A stretch of 64,000 nucleotides of DNA, taken from contig NZ_JAKZKS010000001.1 in NCBI RefSeq assembly GCF_022808615.1, forward strand, positions 1 to 64,000, written 5' to 3'. Positions 8,624-16,862 of the stretch are shown in pieces; the first letter of the stretch is position 1, and each line of letters begins with the position of its first letter. A program made the position numbers and the translations under genes. Source of the DNA: Bacillus sp. FJAT-47783 (GTDB taxonomy: Bacteria > Bacillota > Bacilli > Bacillales > Aeribacillaceae). Under the pieces are notes generated by a model that made no database searches, had not been told where the DNA came from, and saw only the letters and a program-made list of their open reading frames with translations.

Positions 8624-10418
8624 TACAAAAAAAGGGGCTGTCTGATAAGTCCCTAAAATGAAGCAAGTGGAGAAAAACGACTCGTTTTTCTCCACTTGCT
8701 TTTGTATTATTTCGGCTATGACCTGAAAGTAGCTGGCGGATCCCTGCTACTTTCAGGATGTTGTGGGCTAATGCCACTATGCCGAACTCGACATGTACTT
8801 TGTCGAGCCCACGTAACGAAAATCTGCGGAACGACCGATTGCCCTTGATGTGACCGAACACACTTTCTACTTCGACTTTGCGTCGAGCATAGATCGCGGC
8901 TTTTTCTTCACATTCAAGGGCTGTTTTTGCCTTCGCTTTCATTTCTTCGAAGACGGTATTCCAGTGAACTTGTCGATTTCCTTTCGCTTTCGTACATTTC
9001 GCTTTTAATGGGCAATTTGTACAGTCTTCACATTCGTATATTTTAAAGCTTTGCTCATATCCAGACGAATTCTTTTTCGTTTGATATTTTTTAAACAGAA
9101 CCTTTCTTCCATTCGGGCAGATAAAACAATCATCCTGTTCAAGATAGGTCCAGTTTTTCGCATGTCGGATGTCTTTTTTGTATTTACGTGTCTGTTCTTG
9201 TTCATAGGTTCCATAAGGAATCAGAAAATCAAATCGAGGCTCCTTCTCGTCACCAAGTGCGTACACATAGTTTTCTTCACTTCCATACCCTGCATCCGCA
9301 ATAATGGTTTTCGGCATCGGGATAGAGGTTGACGCCAGTTTCTGCAAATGCGGAATCATACAACGCGTGTCTGTAGGACGCTGATGAATGCTGTAAAACA
9401 CAATAAACTGGCCTTCTGTCCCCATTTGTACGTTATAACCGGGCTTGAGTTGGCCGTTTTTCATTGGGTCTTCTTTCATACGCATAAAGGTGGCATCTTT
9501 ATCTGTTTTAGAATAACTATTCCGATCTCCGAATGTTTCGTTCTGTTCCTTATATTTCGCTAACCGAGGTAAGAAGTTTTCTCGAATCAACTTTAAAGGC
9601 TTTTTCCATTGACTACGTTTTTGTCTCTTTTCCTTTCGCGTCTCTGGGTCTTGTTCTGTTTCAATCTCTTTCGTTAACCCTTCTACCTTTTCTTCGATTT
9701 TCGCTGCGATGGCCTCTAATTTTTGTTCCGTCATTTCTGGATCTTCTACGATTTCCTTTTGAATGGCTCCTGTTTCTTCTTGTGTTAATTGCTGTATGTA
9801 TTGGAGTGTTTCTTGGATTTTCTTCTTTAACATCGCTTCAAATTTCGAGGTTGATTTTTTCCATACGAAAGTAAACTTATTGGCATTGGCTTCAATCTTC
9901 GTACCATCCAAAAAGTAGTTCTCCATCGAAATGTAATTGTCTTTTATCAATTTCATAATCATGGCTTCAAATAACTCGTCCATCAAGCTTTTCATCCGTT
10001 CTCCTCGGAACTCATTAATGGTGCGAAAGTCCGGTTGTTGCATCGCTGCCAACCACATGGCAGGAATGTTTTCTTGAATGAGCTTTTCAATTCCACGGCA
10101 CGAATAAACCTTTTGGGAATAGGCATACAGAATGACTTTAAGCATCATTTTCGGATGGTAAGAACTTCTGCCGCCACCTTTGTAATGGGAAAACAAGACG
10201 TCATCTGGGACAGCTTCAACCATTTCGTCCACTACACGTGCGACATGATGGTCGGGAATGAGTGCTTCCAAATCAAAAATAACTTGAACTTGACGGTTAT
10301 CGTAGGGTTTGAATGTAGGAGCTAGTTTTCGTTTCGTAGGAAGTTTTTCTTCATTTACATCTAGAGGAAGTGTTGTTTGCGTGTTATAATCTTCAGTAGT
10401 AATCATTTGATTGCTCAT
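8607..10418 (-). CDS. IS1182-family transposase
   Basis: A 603-residue DDE transposase of the IS1182 (IS5-like) group. The N-terminal DUF772 region holds SHYKGGGRSSYHP near 77-89. The first catalytic Asp is D171 in LDGTKIEANA, the second lies in IIADAGYGSEE, and the Glu lies in RKVEVESVFGHIKGN, so all three are present. The ATG at 10418 follows AAAGGAC; an in-frame upstream ATG lacks a site. No frameshift is seen, so it may be active. The last ~17 residues are encoded by the element's own terminal repeat and by host DNA beyond it; the stop is in the flank. Confidence 0.9.
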   Translation of the reverse strand: MSNQMITTEDYNTQTTLPLDVNEEKLPTKRKLAPTFKPYDNRQVQVIFDLEALIPDHHVARVVDEMVEAVPDDVLFSHYKGGGRSSYHPKMMLKVILYAYSQKVYSCRGIEKLIQENIPAMWLAAMQQPDFRTINEFRGERMKSLMDELFEAMIMKLIKDNYISMENYFLDGTKIEANANKFTFVWKKSTSKFEAMLKKKIQETLQYIQQLTQEETGAIQKEIVEDPEMTEQKLEAIAAKIEEKVEGLTKEIETEQDPETRKEKRQKRSQWKKPLKLIRENFLPRLAKYKEQNETFGDRNSYSKTDKDATFMRMKEDPMKNGQLKPGYNVQMGTEGQFIVFYSIHQRPTDTRCMIPHLQKLASTSIPMPKTIIADAGYGSEENYVYALGDEKEPRFDFLIPYGTYEQEQTRKYKKDIRHAKNWTYLEQDDCFICPNGRKVLFKKYQTKKNSSGYEQSFKIYECEDCTNCPLKAKCTKAKGNRQVHWNTVFEEMKAKAKTALECEEKAAIYARRKVEVESVFGHIKGNRSFRRFSLRGLDKVHVEFGIVALAHNILKVAGIRQLLSGHSRNNTKASGEKRVVFLHLLHFRDLSDSPFFCNIILI

Positions 10419-10559
10419 AAAAATCGTCCTTTCTAAAATGTGGTGTGGTAACTTCATTTTACTAAAAAGGGCGATTTTTTTGTGCCTTTTAATTAAAAAA
10501 TTTCAAAAAAGGGGCTCCAAAAAGTCAGTTACACTGACTTTTTGGACAGCCCCTTTTTT
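8627..10559 (-). mobile_element. IS1182-like insertion sequence
   Basis: About 1.93 kb bounded by inverted ends of roughly 15 bases (8627-8642 and 10545-10559) sharing A-tract-GGGGCTGTC. It carries one transposase gene. A 20-bp inverted repeat at about 8661-8701 lies inside the transposase 3' end, and a long palindrome forms the right end. No clear target duplication is visible. The right boundary coincides with bases 2 and 3 of the recA stop codon. In B. subtilis this gap between recA and rny holds pbpX, which is absent here. Confidence 0.85.
10505..10559 (-). terminator. Long palindrome at the IS end, likely recA terminator
   Basis: Nested arms AAAAAGGGGCT / AGCCCCTTTTT outside and CCAAAAAGTCAGT / ACTGACTTTTTGG inside make a near-perfect ~25-bp stem with a 3-base loop, ending in T runs on both strands. 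It starts at the recA stop and should terminate recA transcription, and could also shield the element from outside transcription. Confidence 0.75.
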
Positions 10560-11595
10560 ACTCTCCATCAAATAAAAGCTCTTCTTGTCCTGGATCTCCT
10601 TCTTCATCTGAATGAAGGCCATATGATTTGCGAATCGCAAGTTGAATTTCTGAAGCAATTTCAGGGTTTTCACGTAAAAACTGCTTTGCATTTTCACGTC
10701 CTTGACCTAATCGCTCTTCGTTGTAAGAGTACCAAGAACCGCTTTTTTGAACAATATCAAGTTCAGTGCCGAGGTCGATTAGTTCCCCTTCTTTTGAAAT
10801 GCCTTCACCGTACATAATATCTACTTCAGCCACTCTAAACGGCGGCGCAATTTTATTTTTTACGACTTTAATTTTCGTTTTATTTCCGACCATATCATTG
10901 CCTTGTTTAAGCTGTTCAGCTCGGCGCACTTCTAAACGGACAGAAGAATAGAATTTAAGGGCACGCCCCCCAGGAGTTGTCTCTGGATTCCCAAACATCA
11001 CACCAACTTTTTCACGAATTTGGTTAATGAAGATAGCGATTGTTTTCGATTTGTTAATCGCACCTGAAAGCTTGCGAAGAGCCTGAGACATGAGGCGCGC
11101 TTGTAAACCAACGTGGGCATCTCCCATTTCACCTTCGATTTCCGCCTTCGGAACTAATGCAGCAACGGAGTCAACAACGATAATATCAACCGCACCACTT
11201 CGAACTAATGCTTCCGCGATTTCTAAAGCTTGCTCACCTGTATCAGGTTGAGAGAGTAATAGTTCGTCGATATTGACACCTAATTTTTGAGCATATACAG
11301 GGTCAAGGGCATGCTCTGCATCGATAAATGCAGCTTGACCTCCTTGAGCTTGAACTTCCGCAATCGCATGAAGTGCAACCGTTGTTTTACCTGAACTTTC
11401 AGGACCATATATTTCAATAATCCGCCCTCTTGGATACCCGCCGGCACCGAGAGCGGCATCTAGTGCTAATGAACCGCTTGGAACAGTCGATATTTTGCGT
11501 TCGGCCTGTTCGCCAAGCTTCATAATCGAACCTTTCCCGAATTGTTTCTCAATTTGCTTCAGCGCCATATCTAACGCCGCTTGACGATCACTCAC
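10558..11595 (-). CDS. recA: RecA recombinase
   Basis: A 345-residue ATP-dependent strand-exchange protein, also the co-protease for LexA cleavage. Walker A is GPESSGKT at 64-71 and the Walker B region is [13 protein letters not shown] near 137-149. The disordered acidic tail ends QEELLFDGE. The start is GTG at 11595 with AAGGAGG 8 bases upstream; an ATG four bases earlier runs into a stop at once. The last codon is followed by TAA, of which two bases belong to the IS inverted repeat, so the element inserted exactly at the gene end. SOS-regulated by the operator at 11666-11679. Confidence 0.98.
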   Translation of the reverse strand: MSDRQAALDMALKQIEKQFGKGSIMKLGEQAERKISTVPSGSLALDAALGAGGYPRGRIIEIYGPESSGKTTVALHAIAEVQAQGGQAAFIDAEHALDPVYAQKLGVNIDELLLSQPDTGEQALEIAEALVRSGAVDIIVVDSVAALVPKAEIEGEMGDAHVGLQARLMSQALRKLSGAINKSKTIAIFINQIREKVGVMFGNPETTPGGRALKFYSSVRLEVRRAEQLKQGNDMVGNKTKIKVVKNKIAPPFRVAEVDIMYGEGISKEGELIDLGTELDIVQKSGSWYSYNEERLGQGRENAKQFLRENPEIASEIQLAIRKSYGLHSDEEGDPGQEELLFDGE

Positions 11596-11627
11596 CCATA
11601 TTGCCTCCTTTTTGATAACCTACAATA

Positions 11628-11656
11628 ACTATACATCGTTTTCAGCGTTTTGCCAA
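11628..11656 (-). promoter_or_regulatory. Sigma-A promoter of recA
   Basis: TTGGCA (11651-11656), a 17-base spacer and TATAGT (11628-11633), ending about 30 bases before the recA start codon. It lies just downstream of the LexA box. Confidence 0.8.
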
Positions 11657-11665
11657 GAGAAAAAT

Positions 11666-11679
11666 CGAACGTTTATTCG
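11666..11679. promoter_or_regulatory. LexA (DinR) SOS box of recA
   Basis: CGAATAAACGTTCG on the minus strand, one mismatch from the Bacillus SOS consensus CGAAC-N4-GTTCG. It lies ten bases upstream of the -35 hexamer. LexA control of recA through such a box is established in B. subtilis. Confidence 0.85.
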
Positions 11680-11798
11680 ATTTTTAAATTTTCTCGCTAC
11701 GGAAAAAAGCAAAATCATATTTTTCACATTATGAAAATAGCATTTTTTAACCTTACATTCAGAAGAAAATTGCATTTTTCATATACTAAACATGAATG

Positions 11799-13058
11799 TT
11801 ATTCATTTCCTGTATTGAGCGAAGAAATCATTTTGTTTACGTAATAAAATCCATATCGAACCGTCCGGTTGCGAATTCCTGTTCGAGATCCAGCTAAATA
11901 GAGTGGGTAAACAACTGTTTTTTCTTTTGTAGATATCCCAATAAAAACCGTTCCGACCGGCTTATTTTCTTGCTTGGATGGACCGGCAACACCTGTAAAG
12001 CTGACGCCTATATCACTATTCGTTAACGTTCGAATTTGCTCTGCCATCTCATAGGCACATTGCTCACTAACCGCACCATGCGTCTTTAAAGTTTGTTTTT
12101 GAACATGAAGAAGCTCCTCTTTTATTTCGTTCGTATAACAAACGATACCTCCCTTGACGATACGAGAGGCTCCTGAAATTTTCGTCAACTCCTCAAGAAA
12201 TAAACCACCCGTCAAACTTTCAGCACTTGAAATCGTTAAGTCGCAATCACTTAGTGTATTCATTAATTGCTTCGAAAGGGTTGCGTCATCGTATCCATAG
12301 AAAAATTCACCCACTCGCGAGAAAATTTCTGCTTCCACTTCATCGATTAGCCGTTTCGCCTTTTCTTCATCATGGTGTTTTGCGGTAAGACGAAGGGTCA
12401 CTTCTCCATCTTTAGCTAACGGAGCAATCGTCGGGTTGGATTGTGCATCAATTAAATCTTGAATTTCGGTTTCAAGCTGAGACTCACCTATCCCGAAAAA
12501 ACAGAGTACACGGGAAATAATCTTTTCACTAATATGCAACTGCTTTTTTAAATAAGGGATTCCATACTGTAAAAACATCGGCTCCATTTCTTTCGGAGGT
12601 CCAGGTAATAACATAAATAATTGGTCATCTTCTTTTAATGCCATTCCTGGTGCCATCCCGTAATCATTTTTTAGTACTGTTGAACCAGATAAAACGAGCG
12701 CCTGTTTTCGATTATTTTCAGGCATATGTCTTTTTGTACGAAGAAAATAGTTTTCAATGTGAAGCATCGCGGCTTCGTCTATTACTAGTTTTCGATTTAA
12801 GGCCGAACAAATCGTTTCTTTCGTTAAATCATCCTTCGTCGGGCCGAGCCCCCCTGTAAAAAGGATGATATTGGAACGCTTTCTCGCTGTTTCAATCGCA
12901 TCTTTTAGTCGAGTTGGATTATCGCCAACTACCGTATGATAATAAACATTGACACCTAATTCAGCTAGCTGTTTCGAAATAAATTGAGCGTTTGTATTCG
13001 CAATTTGTCCGAGTAATAATTCTGAGCCAACGGCAATAATTTCTGCATTCACATTCAT
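11799..13058 (-). CDS. cinA: CinA, competence/damage-inducible protein
   Basis: A 419-residue two-domain protein. The N-terminal MoCF-like nucleotide pyrophosphatase domain begins [20 protein letters not shown]; the C-terminal CinA/PncC domain, from about residue 255, corresponds to NMN deamidase in other bacteria and has SSAESLTGG. In Bacillus it is a late competence gene just upstream of recA, and transcripts from cinA can reach recA. An AGGGG site precedes the ATG. No terminator is evident in the ~120-base downstream gap, so read-through into recA is plausible. Confidence 0.95.
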   Translation of the reverse strand: MNVNAEIIAVGSELLLGQIANTNAQFISKQLAELGVNVYYHTVVGDNPTRLKDAIETARKRSNIILFTGGLGPTKDDLTKETICSALNRKLVIDEAAMLHIENYFLRTKRHMPENNRKQALVLSGSTVLKNDYGMAPGMALKEDDQLFMLLPGPPKEMEPMFLQYGIPYLKKQLHISEKIISRVLCFFGIGESQLETEIQDLIDAQSNPTIAPLAKDGEVTLRLTAKHHDEEKAKRLIDEVEAEIFSRVGEFFYGYDDATLSKQLMNTLSDCDLTISSAESLTGGLFLEELTKISGASRIVKGGIVCYTNEIKEELLHVQKQTLKTHGAVSEQCAYEMAEQIRTLTNSDIGVSFTGVAGPSKQENKPVGTVFIGISTKEKTVVYPLYLAGSRTGIRNRTVRYGFYYVNKMISSLNTGNE

Positions 13059-13106
13059 ATGTTAACCCCTACTTTCAAGAGATTGCGTTCATTCATCTTT
13101 ATAGCG

Positions 13107-13685
13107 TTACTTTGATTGTTTTAGAACATGTTTATTTTTCATAAAATAATCCCAACCGGATACAATTGTGAAAATAACCGCAATCCATAATGCAATCATA
13201 GCAAATGGGAAGCCGATAAGAGAAAACGGAAGGTTATGTAATAATAATGCCGAAACCGCAACAATTTGTGCCCATGTTTTAATCTTTCCGAGCATATTGG
13301 CAGCTACAACTTCGCCTTCACCTGCTAATATTAAACGTAAGCCTGTTACAGCAAACTCACGGCTTATAATGATAATGACCATCCATGATGGGGCTAATCC
13401 CATTTCCACTAAAATAATGAGAGCGGCAGAAACTAATAATTTATCTGCTAATGGATCAAGAAACTTTCCTAAATTCGTCACTAAATTATATTTTCGTGCA
13501 AAGTGACCATCAATCCAATCGGTTGTTGAGGCAATAATAAAAATAAGAGCACCAACGAAATGAGTAACTTCTATACTTTCAGCACCGATTTGGAGCATTC
13601 CCCAATCAAATGGTGCAAGCATCACAATCATAAAAAATGGAATGAGTAAAATTCGTGCAATGGTAATCTTGTTAGGTAAATTCAT
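13107..13685 (-). CDS. pgsA: CDP-diacylglycerol-glycerol-3-phosphate phosphatidyltransferase
   Basis: A 192-residue integral membrane enzyme that makes phosphatidylglycerol phosphate, the committed step to phosphatidylglycerol and cardiolipin. The CDP-alcohol phosphotransferase motif is complete, with D56, D59-G60, A63-R64, G73, D77 and D81. Four or more hydrophobic helices are visible. The ATG follows GGAGGATG. It lies between ymfM and cinA as in Bacillus generally, but here it is separated from ymfM by a terminator and a structured intergenic element. Confidence 0.96.
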   Translation of the reverse strand: MNLPNKITIARILLIPFFMIVMLAPFDWGMLQIGAESIEVTHFVGALIFIIASTTDWIDGHFARKYNLVTNLGKFLDPLADKLLVSAALIILVEMGLAPSWMVIIIISREFAVTGLRLILAGEGEVVAANMLGKIKTWAQIVAVSALLLHNLPFSLIGFPFAMIALWIAVIFTIVSGWDYFMKNKHVLKQSK

Positions 13686-13726
13686 AACTTTTCATCCTCC
13701 AGCTTACTGTTTTCAAAATACGAAAT

Positions 13727-13756
13727 AAAAAGTCATCTAAAAAGAGATGACTTTTT
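13727..13756 (-). terminator. Hairpin terminator between ymfM and pgsA
   Basis: Perfect 12-bp arms AAAAAGTCATCT / AGATGACTTTTT (13745-13756 and 13727-13738) with a 6-base loop. On the minus strand the stem ends in T5 and continues AT-rich. It lies about 40 bases before the pgsA start, after the structured element. Confidence 0.8.
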
Positions 13757-13768
13757 AACCCACTCTTA

Positions 13769-13884
13769 ACGGGCAGTAACCCCGCCACCTTAAATTTCAT
13801 AATGCTCATAAGAAAATAGATGGGGACAACTGCCCGTAAAGGTTCGATTCGTTCAACTAGCATTCAGTGGGACGTCCCACACTG
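13769..13884. other. Structured intergenic element between ymfM and pgsA
   Basis: Two inverted-repeat units lie side by side. ACGGGCAGT (13769-13777) pairs with ACTGCCCGT (13829-13837), and the stem can continue inward through CCCC/GGGG. The second is the near-palindrome CAGTGGGACGTCCCACACTG (13865-13884). The base composition is more GC-rich than surrounding spacers. It may be a small RNA, a REP-like repeat or the footprint of an IS200/IS605-type element; I see no coding frame. Which of these it is cannot be decided from one copy. Confidence 0.45.
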
Positions 13885-13898
13885 GATGAAGTTTCACT

Positions 13899-14780
13899 TT
13901 ATTCGCTCTTTTTGTATACGATTTTAAATCTTTGATCCACTTTCTCATTTGGACTAATTTCGTATGGAACTTCTTCATCGTTTATAAAGATTGTTGCGTT
14001 ATTCGTAGCCCCGATCACAAGATGAATTTCGCTTTCTGCTGTTAAATCAAACGTTTGTTCATTATTTTCAGGCATCACTTTGTAATAAAATTTTTTCCCT
14101 TTTGCATTTTTGACTTCTAGCCACGTTCTTCCTTTTGAAGCAATTTTAAGCGTAAAGCGATCGGTGTTGGTTAATTCATATGAGGTTTGATTGTTTTTTG
14201 TCTCAATGACGGTTAATTGCTGCTTATCATTTGACTTCTCTTCCTTTTCTGTCTGCTCCTTTTGTTCTTCCGCAGCTTCACCTGGCTCTTTTTGTTCCTC
14301 AGGTTGACTCGGATTAATGCCGGAGCTTTCCACTTGAACTTCATCCGACTCTCCATTTGCCACATTTTCCGATTGCTTATTATCCGTATATTTTTGAACT
14401 AATACCCAAACAATGACAGCTACAATAACGATTGCTGATACAGCTAACACTCTCGGAAGAAATTCTAACGCTTTCGAAGCAGATTTTGGCATTTGTTTAT
14501 GTGTTCTGACACGCGATAGTTGCTCTGGTAAATCATCATTGTATGTAGTTGGAATCTCGTTTTCGAATCGTTCAAAAAGCTCTTCTGGATCTAATCCAAC
14601 TGCTTCAGCATATTGTTTAATAAAAGCACGGACATAAAAATTCCCGGGCATGACCGCATAGTTTCCCTCTTCAATGCCCACTAAATATCTTTTTTGTATT
14701 TTCGTTATTTGTTGCAGCTCATCAAGCGAATAATTTTTTTCTAGCCGCGCTTCTTTTAATAGATTGCCTAGTTCACTCAA
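13899..14780 (-). CDS. ymfM: RodZ-like helix-turn-helix membrane protein
   Basis: A 293-residue bitopic protein resembling RodZ, which in other bacteria links MreB filaments to the elongation machinery. The N-terminal HTH_25 domain covers residues 1-70, a transmembrane helix lies at 111-128 after a basic linker, then an acidic Gln/Glu-rich spacer, and a C-terminal beta domain (about 205-290). The start is TTG at 14780 with GGAAGGTG upstream, because the longer frame runs into ymfK without a ribosome site. It is 13 bases downstream of ymfK. The shape role in Bacillus is inferred from family membership. Confidence 0.88.
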   Translation of the reverse strand: MSELGNLLKEARLEKNYSLDELQQITKIQKRYLVGIEEGNYAVMPGNFYVRAFIKQYAEAVGLDPEELFERFENEIPTTYNDDLPEQLSRVRTHKQMPKSASKALEFLPRVLAVSAIVIVAVIVWVLVQKYTDNKQSENVANGESDEVQVESSGINPSQPEEQKEPGEAAEEQKEQTEKEEKSNDKQQLTVIETKNNQTSYELTNTDRFTLKIASKGRTWLEVKNAKGKKFYYKVMPENNEQTFDLTAESEIHLVIGATNNATIFINDEEVPYEISPNEKVDQRFKIVYKKSE

Positions 14781-14793
14781 TCGTAACACCTTC

Positions 14794-15585
14794 CTAAAAT
14801 TCAAATCCATTAAATCCTGAGTGATCAAACATTTGTGGCTCATCTACCACTTCATACGTAATTTCTTCATTGGGCTCATGACGAAGCTCAATAATATAAT
14901 CAAAATCCTCCATCGTATACTCTGTATTTTGCACAAAAATATCTGGATGTTCAACAACTTTTGTTGCAGGTAGACGCATTATTTCACGTACAAGCTGTAA
15001 ATGCTGTTCTGTTCCACGTTTCGTTGTCACAACTCCATCTAAAATAAACACGTGATTCACGTTATATTCATCTGCGATAAGCTGGGAGCGAATCGTTTGT
15101 TTTAACAATGTAGACGAGAGAAATAACCAACGTTTATTCGCACAAACACTTGCTGCAACAATCGATTCTGTTTTCCCCACACGCGGCATTCCTCGAACCC
15201 CAATCAACTTATGCCCATCTTTCTTGTATAATTCAGCCATAAAATCGACTAATAAGCCGAGCTCGTCTCTTTCAAAACGGAATGTCTTTTTATCATCTGC
15301 ATCCCGCTGTATGTAACGACCGTGCCGAACAGCTAAACGATCACGCAATTTCGGTGTCCGAAGCTTTGTAATCGTAATATGATCCATCGTTTTCAAAATG
15401 GACTCAAGGCGCTTTATCTGTTCATCACTATCACACTTTAATAACAATCCTCGTCGTTGATCATCCACACCATTAATGGTGACGATATTAATTCGAAGCA
15501 TTCCAAGCAAGGAAGAAACATCTCCAAGTAGACCAGGCCGATTTTTTTGAATTTTGTATTCTAGATACCATTCTATTTTCGCCAA
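14794..15585 (-). CDS. ymfK: YmfK, DUF3388 protein with ACT-like and P-loop motifs
   Basis: A 263-residue conserved Bacillus protein of unknown function. Residues 5-75 look like an ACT-type regulatory domain (NRPGLLGDVSSLLG at the start). A P-loop-like GMPRVGKT lies at 132-139 and is followed by a hydrophobic strand and a likely Walker B-like LDG region. Start is TTG at 15585 behind GGGGGTTTAACCA. The next gene, ymfM, starts 13 bases after its stop, so the two are co-transcribed. Binding of a nucleotide and a small ligand are suggested by motifs only. Confidence 0.85.
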   Translation of the reverse strand: MAKIEWYLEYKIQKNRPGLLGDVSSLLGMLRINIVTINGVDDQRRGLLLKCDSDEQIKRLESILKTMDHITITKLRTPKLRDRLAVRHGRYIQRDADDKKTFRFERDELGLLVDFMAELYKKDGHKLIGVRGMPRVGKTESIVAASVCANKRWLFLSSTLLKQTIRSQLIADEYNVNHVFILDGVVTTKRGTEQHLQLVREIMRLPATKVVEHPDIFVQNTEYTMEDFDYIIELRHEPNEEITYEVVDEPQMFDHSGFNGFEF

Positions 15586-15713
15586 TGGTTAAACCCCCAA
15601 TACATAAAACCCCTACATGCCTCTATCATATCTTATTTCGGTCTGGAACGAAAGAATAATTCCAAATGTTGCACCATTTGAATTAAAAAAATAAATTGCG
15701 CCTTTAACAACAA

Positions 15714-15758
15714 ACCAATCCGTTCAAAAGGCAAGAAGGTACCTTTCGTTGGATTGGC
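15714..15758. other. Imperfect stem-loop upstream of ymfK
   Basis: CCAATCC (15715-15721) pairs with GGATTGG (15751-15757) and AAAGG with CCTTT inside. On the minus strand it is followed by TTTGTTGTT. It may act as a second terminator after ymfJ or as a leader hairpin of ymfK. Confidence 0.4.
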
Positions 15759-15780
15759 TTGCAACATTTTAATGAAACGG

Positions 15781-15804
15781 AAAAAGAGAGGTAAGCCCTC
15801 TCTT
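15781..15804 (-). terminator. Intrinsic terminator after ymfJ
   Basis: An 8-bp stem AAGAGAGG / CCTCTCTT with a 5-base loop and a T5 tail on the minus strand. It begins within the ymfJ stop codon. Confidence 0.85.
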
Positions 15805-16057
15805 AGTGCGTACGATTTTGAACGAGTTTGACCATTACGTTGGCAATCGCATGTTGCTCTTGATTGTCAGCCACACTCCATAAATCAGCTAATACTTTTT
15901 CTTCAGCCGTTTGTGGGTTTACTTGCTTCGCTAAGTAATCCCCGATTTCATAGGCTAACGTTGAAATAACTTCTTGATTCAACCCTTCACTTTGAGCTTG
16001 ATTTAATCGTTCTCCTAAAAAGTTTGTCCACTTGTTCCAATTGTCTAACACAGACAT
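15803..16057 (-). CDS. ymfJ: YmfJ, DUF3243 protein
   Basis: An 84-residue helical, acidic cytoplasmic protein of the DUF3243 family, widespread in Bacillus and of unknown function. The sequence shows amphipathic helices without cysteines, signal peptide or membrane segment. A strong AAGGAGGGGC site precedes the ATG. It sits about 70 bases downstream of ymfI and ends at a terminator, so it is the last gene of the ymfF-ymfH-ymfI-ymfJ run. Confidence 0.88.
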   Translation of the reverse strand: MSVLDNWNKWTNFLGERLNQAQSEGLNQEVISTLAYEIGDYLAKQVNPQTAEEKVLADLWSVADNQEQHAIANVMVKLVQNRTH

Positions 16058-16129
16058 GTTAGCCCCTCCTTTTTAAAAGTGTACGAATATAGTTTACCTA
16101 AACAGTGATTTTTTATGCAGGAGGGAGAA

Positions 16130-16846
16130 CTAACAATACCAACCGCCATTAATAGATAAAATTTGTCCGGTTATATACGATGAGGTATCTTCTGCTAAAA
16201 AATAAGCAGCATCTGCAACCTCTTTTGGATCCCCAATTCTTCCTAGCGGAATTTCTTCAACTAATACAGCTTTTTCCTCTTCAGAAAATGGAGCGGTCAT
16301 CTCTGTTTGAATCATTCCAGGGGCAAGGGCATTCACGCGAATTCCTGATGGTGCCACTTCTTTTGCTAATGATTTAACAAATGAAAGTTGGCCTCCCTTC
16401 ACCATTGAATAGGCAACTTCCATCGCCGCTCCCGTTTGTCCCCAAATGGACGAAATGACGATAATACTCCCTTTTTTTCGCTGAATCATTTTGGAGATAA
16501 GTTTTTGAATGATCAAAAAGGGAGACGTTAAATGAAGCATCATTAACGAATGAAGTTCATATTCGGTTACATCCTGCACGAGACCGTAAAGAGCTGTCCC
16601 GCTTGCAATGACAATGACATCAAGAGGTAGTCCGATTCGCTCGATTAATCGAAATGCCCCCTCCTTCGTTGACAAGTTCGCTTGAATTGGCATAATATGA
16701 GCCGTCGGATACTTATTGATAAGCTCTTCGATCGGTCGTTTATTTTGATTGTAATGAAGATATAATGCGTATCCTTCATTGATAAATTTTTCTGCAACGG
16801 CTTTGCCAATCCCACCGCTTCCACCCGTTATTAATGCAGTTTTCAT
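16130..16846 (-). CDS. ymfI: YmfI, SDR reductase linked to EF-P modification
   Basis: A 238-residue short-chain dehydrogenase/reductase. The NAD(P)-binding TGGSGGIGK is at 7-15 and the catalytic Ser...YSMVK set is present. In B. subtilis YmfI reduces the 5-aminopentanone group on Lys32 of elongation factor P to 5-aminopentanol, a state needed for swarming. The start at 16846 has an AAAGGTGAAGG site; an open extension upstream overlaps ymfH and is not used. It follows ymfH by 16 bases. Sequence relatives include fatty-acid ketoreductases, so the assignment rests on gene order as well as similarity. Confidence 0.88.
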   Translation of the reverse strand: MKTALITGGSGGIGKAVAEKFINEGYALYLHYNQNKRPIEELINKYPTAHIMPIQANLSTKEGAFRLIERIGLPLDVIVIASGTALYGLVQDVTEYELHSLMMLHLTSPFLIIQKLISKMIQRKKGSIIVISSIWGQTGAAMEVAYSMVKGGQLSFVKSLAKEVAPSGIRVNALAPGMIQTEMTAPFSEEEKAVLVEEIPLGRIGDPKEVADAAYFLAEDTSSYITGQILSINGGWYC

Positions 16847-16862
16847 TCCTTCACCTTTCCTA

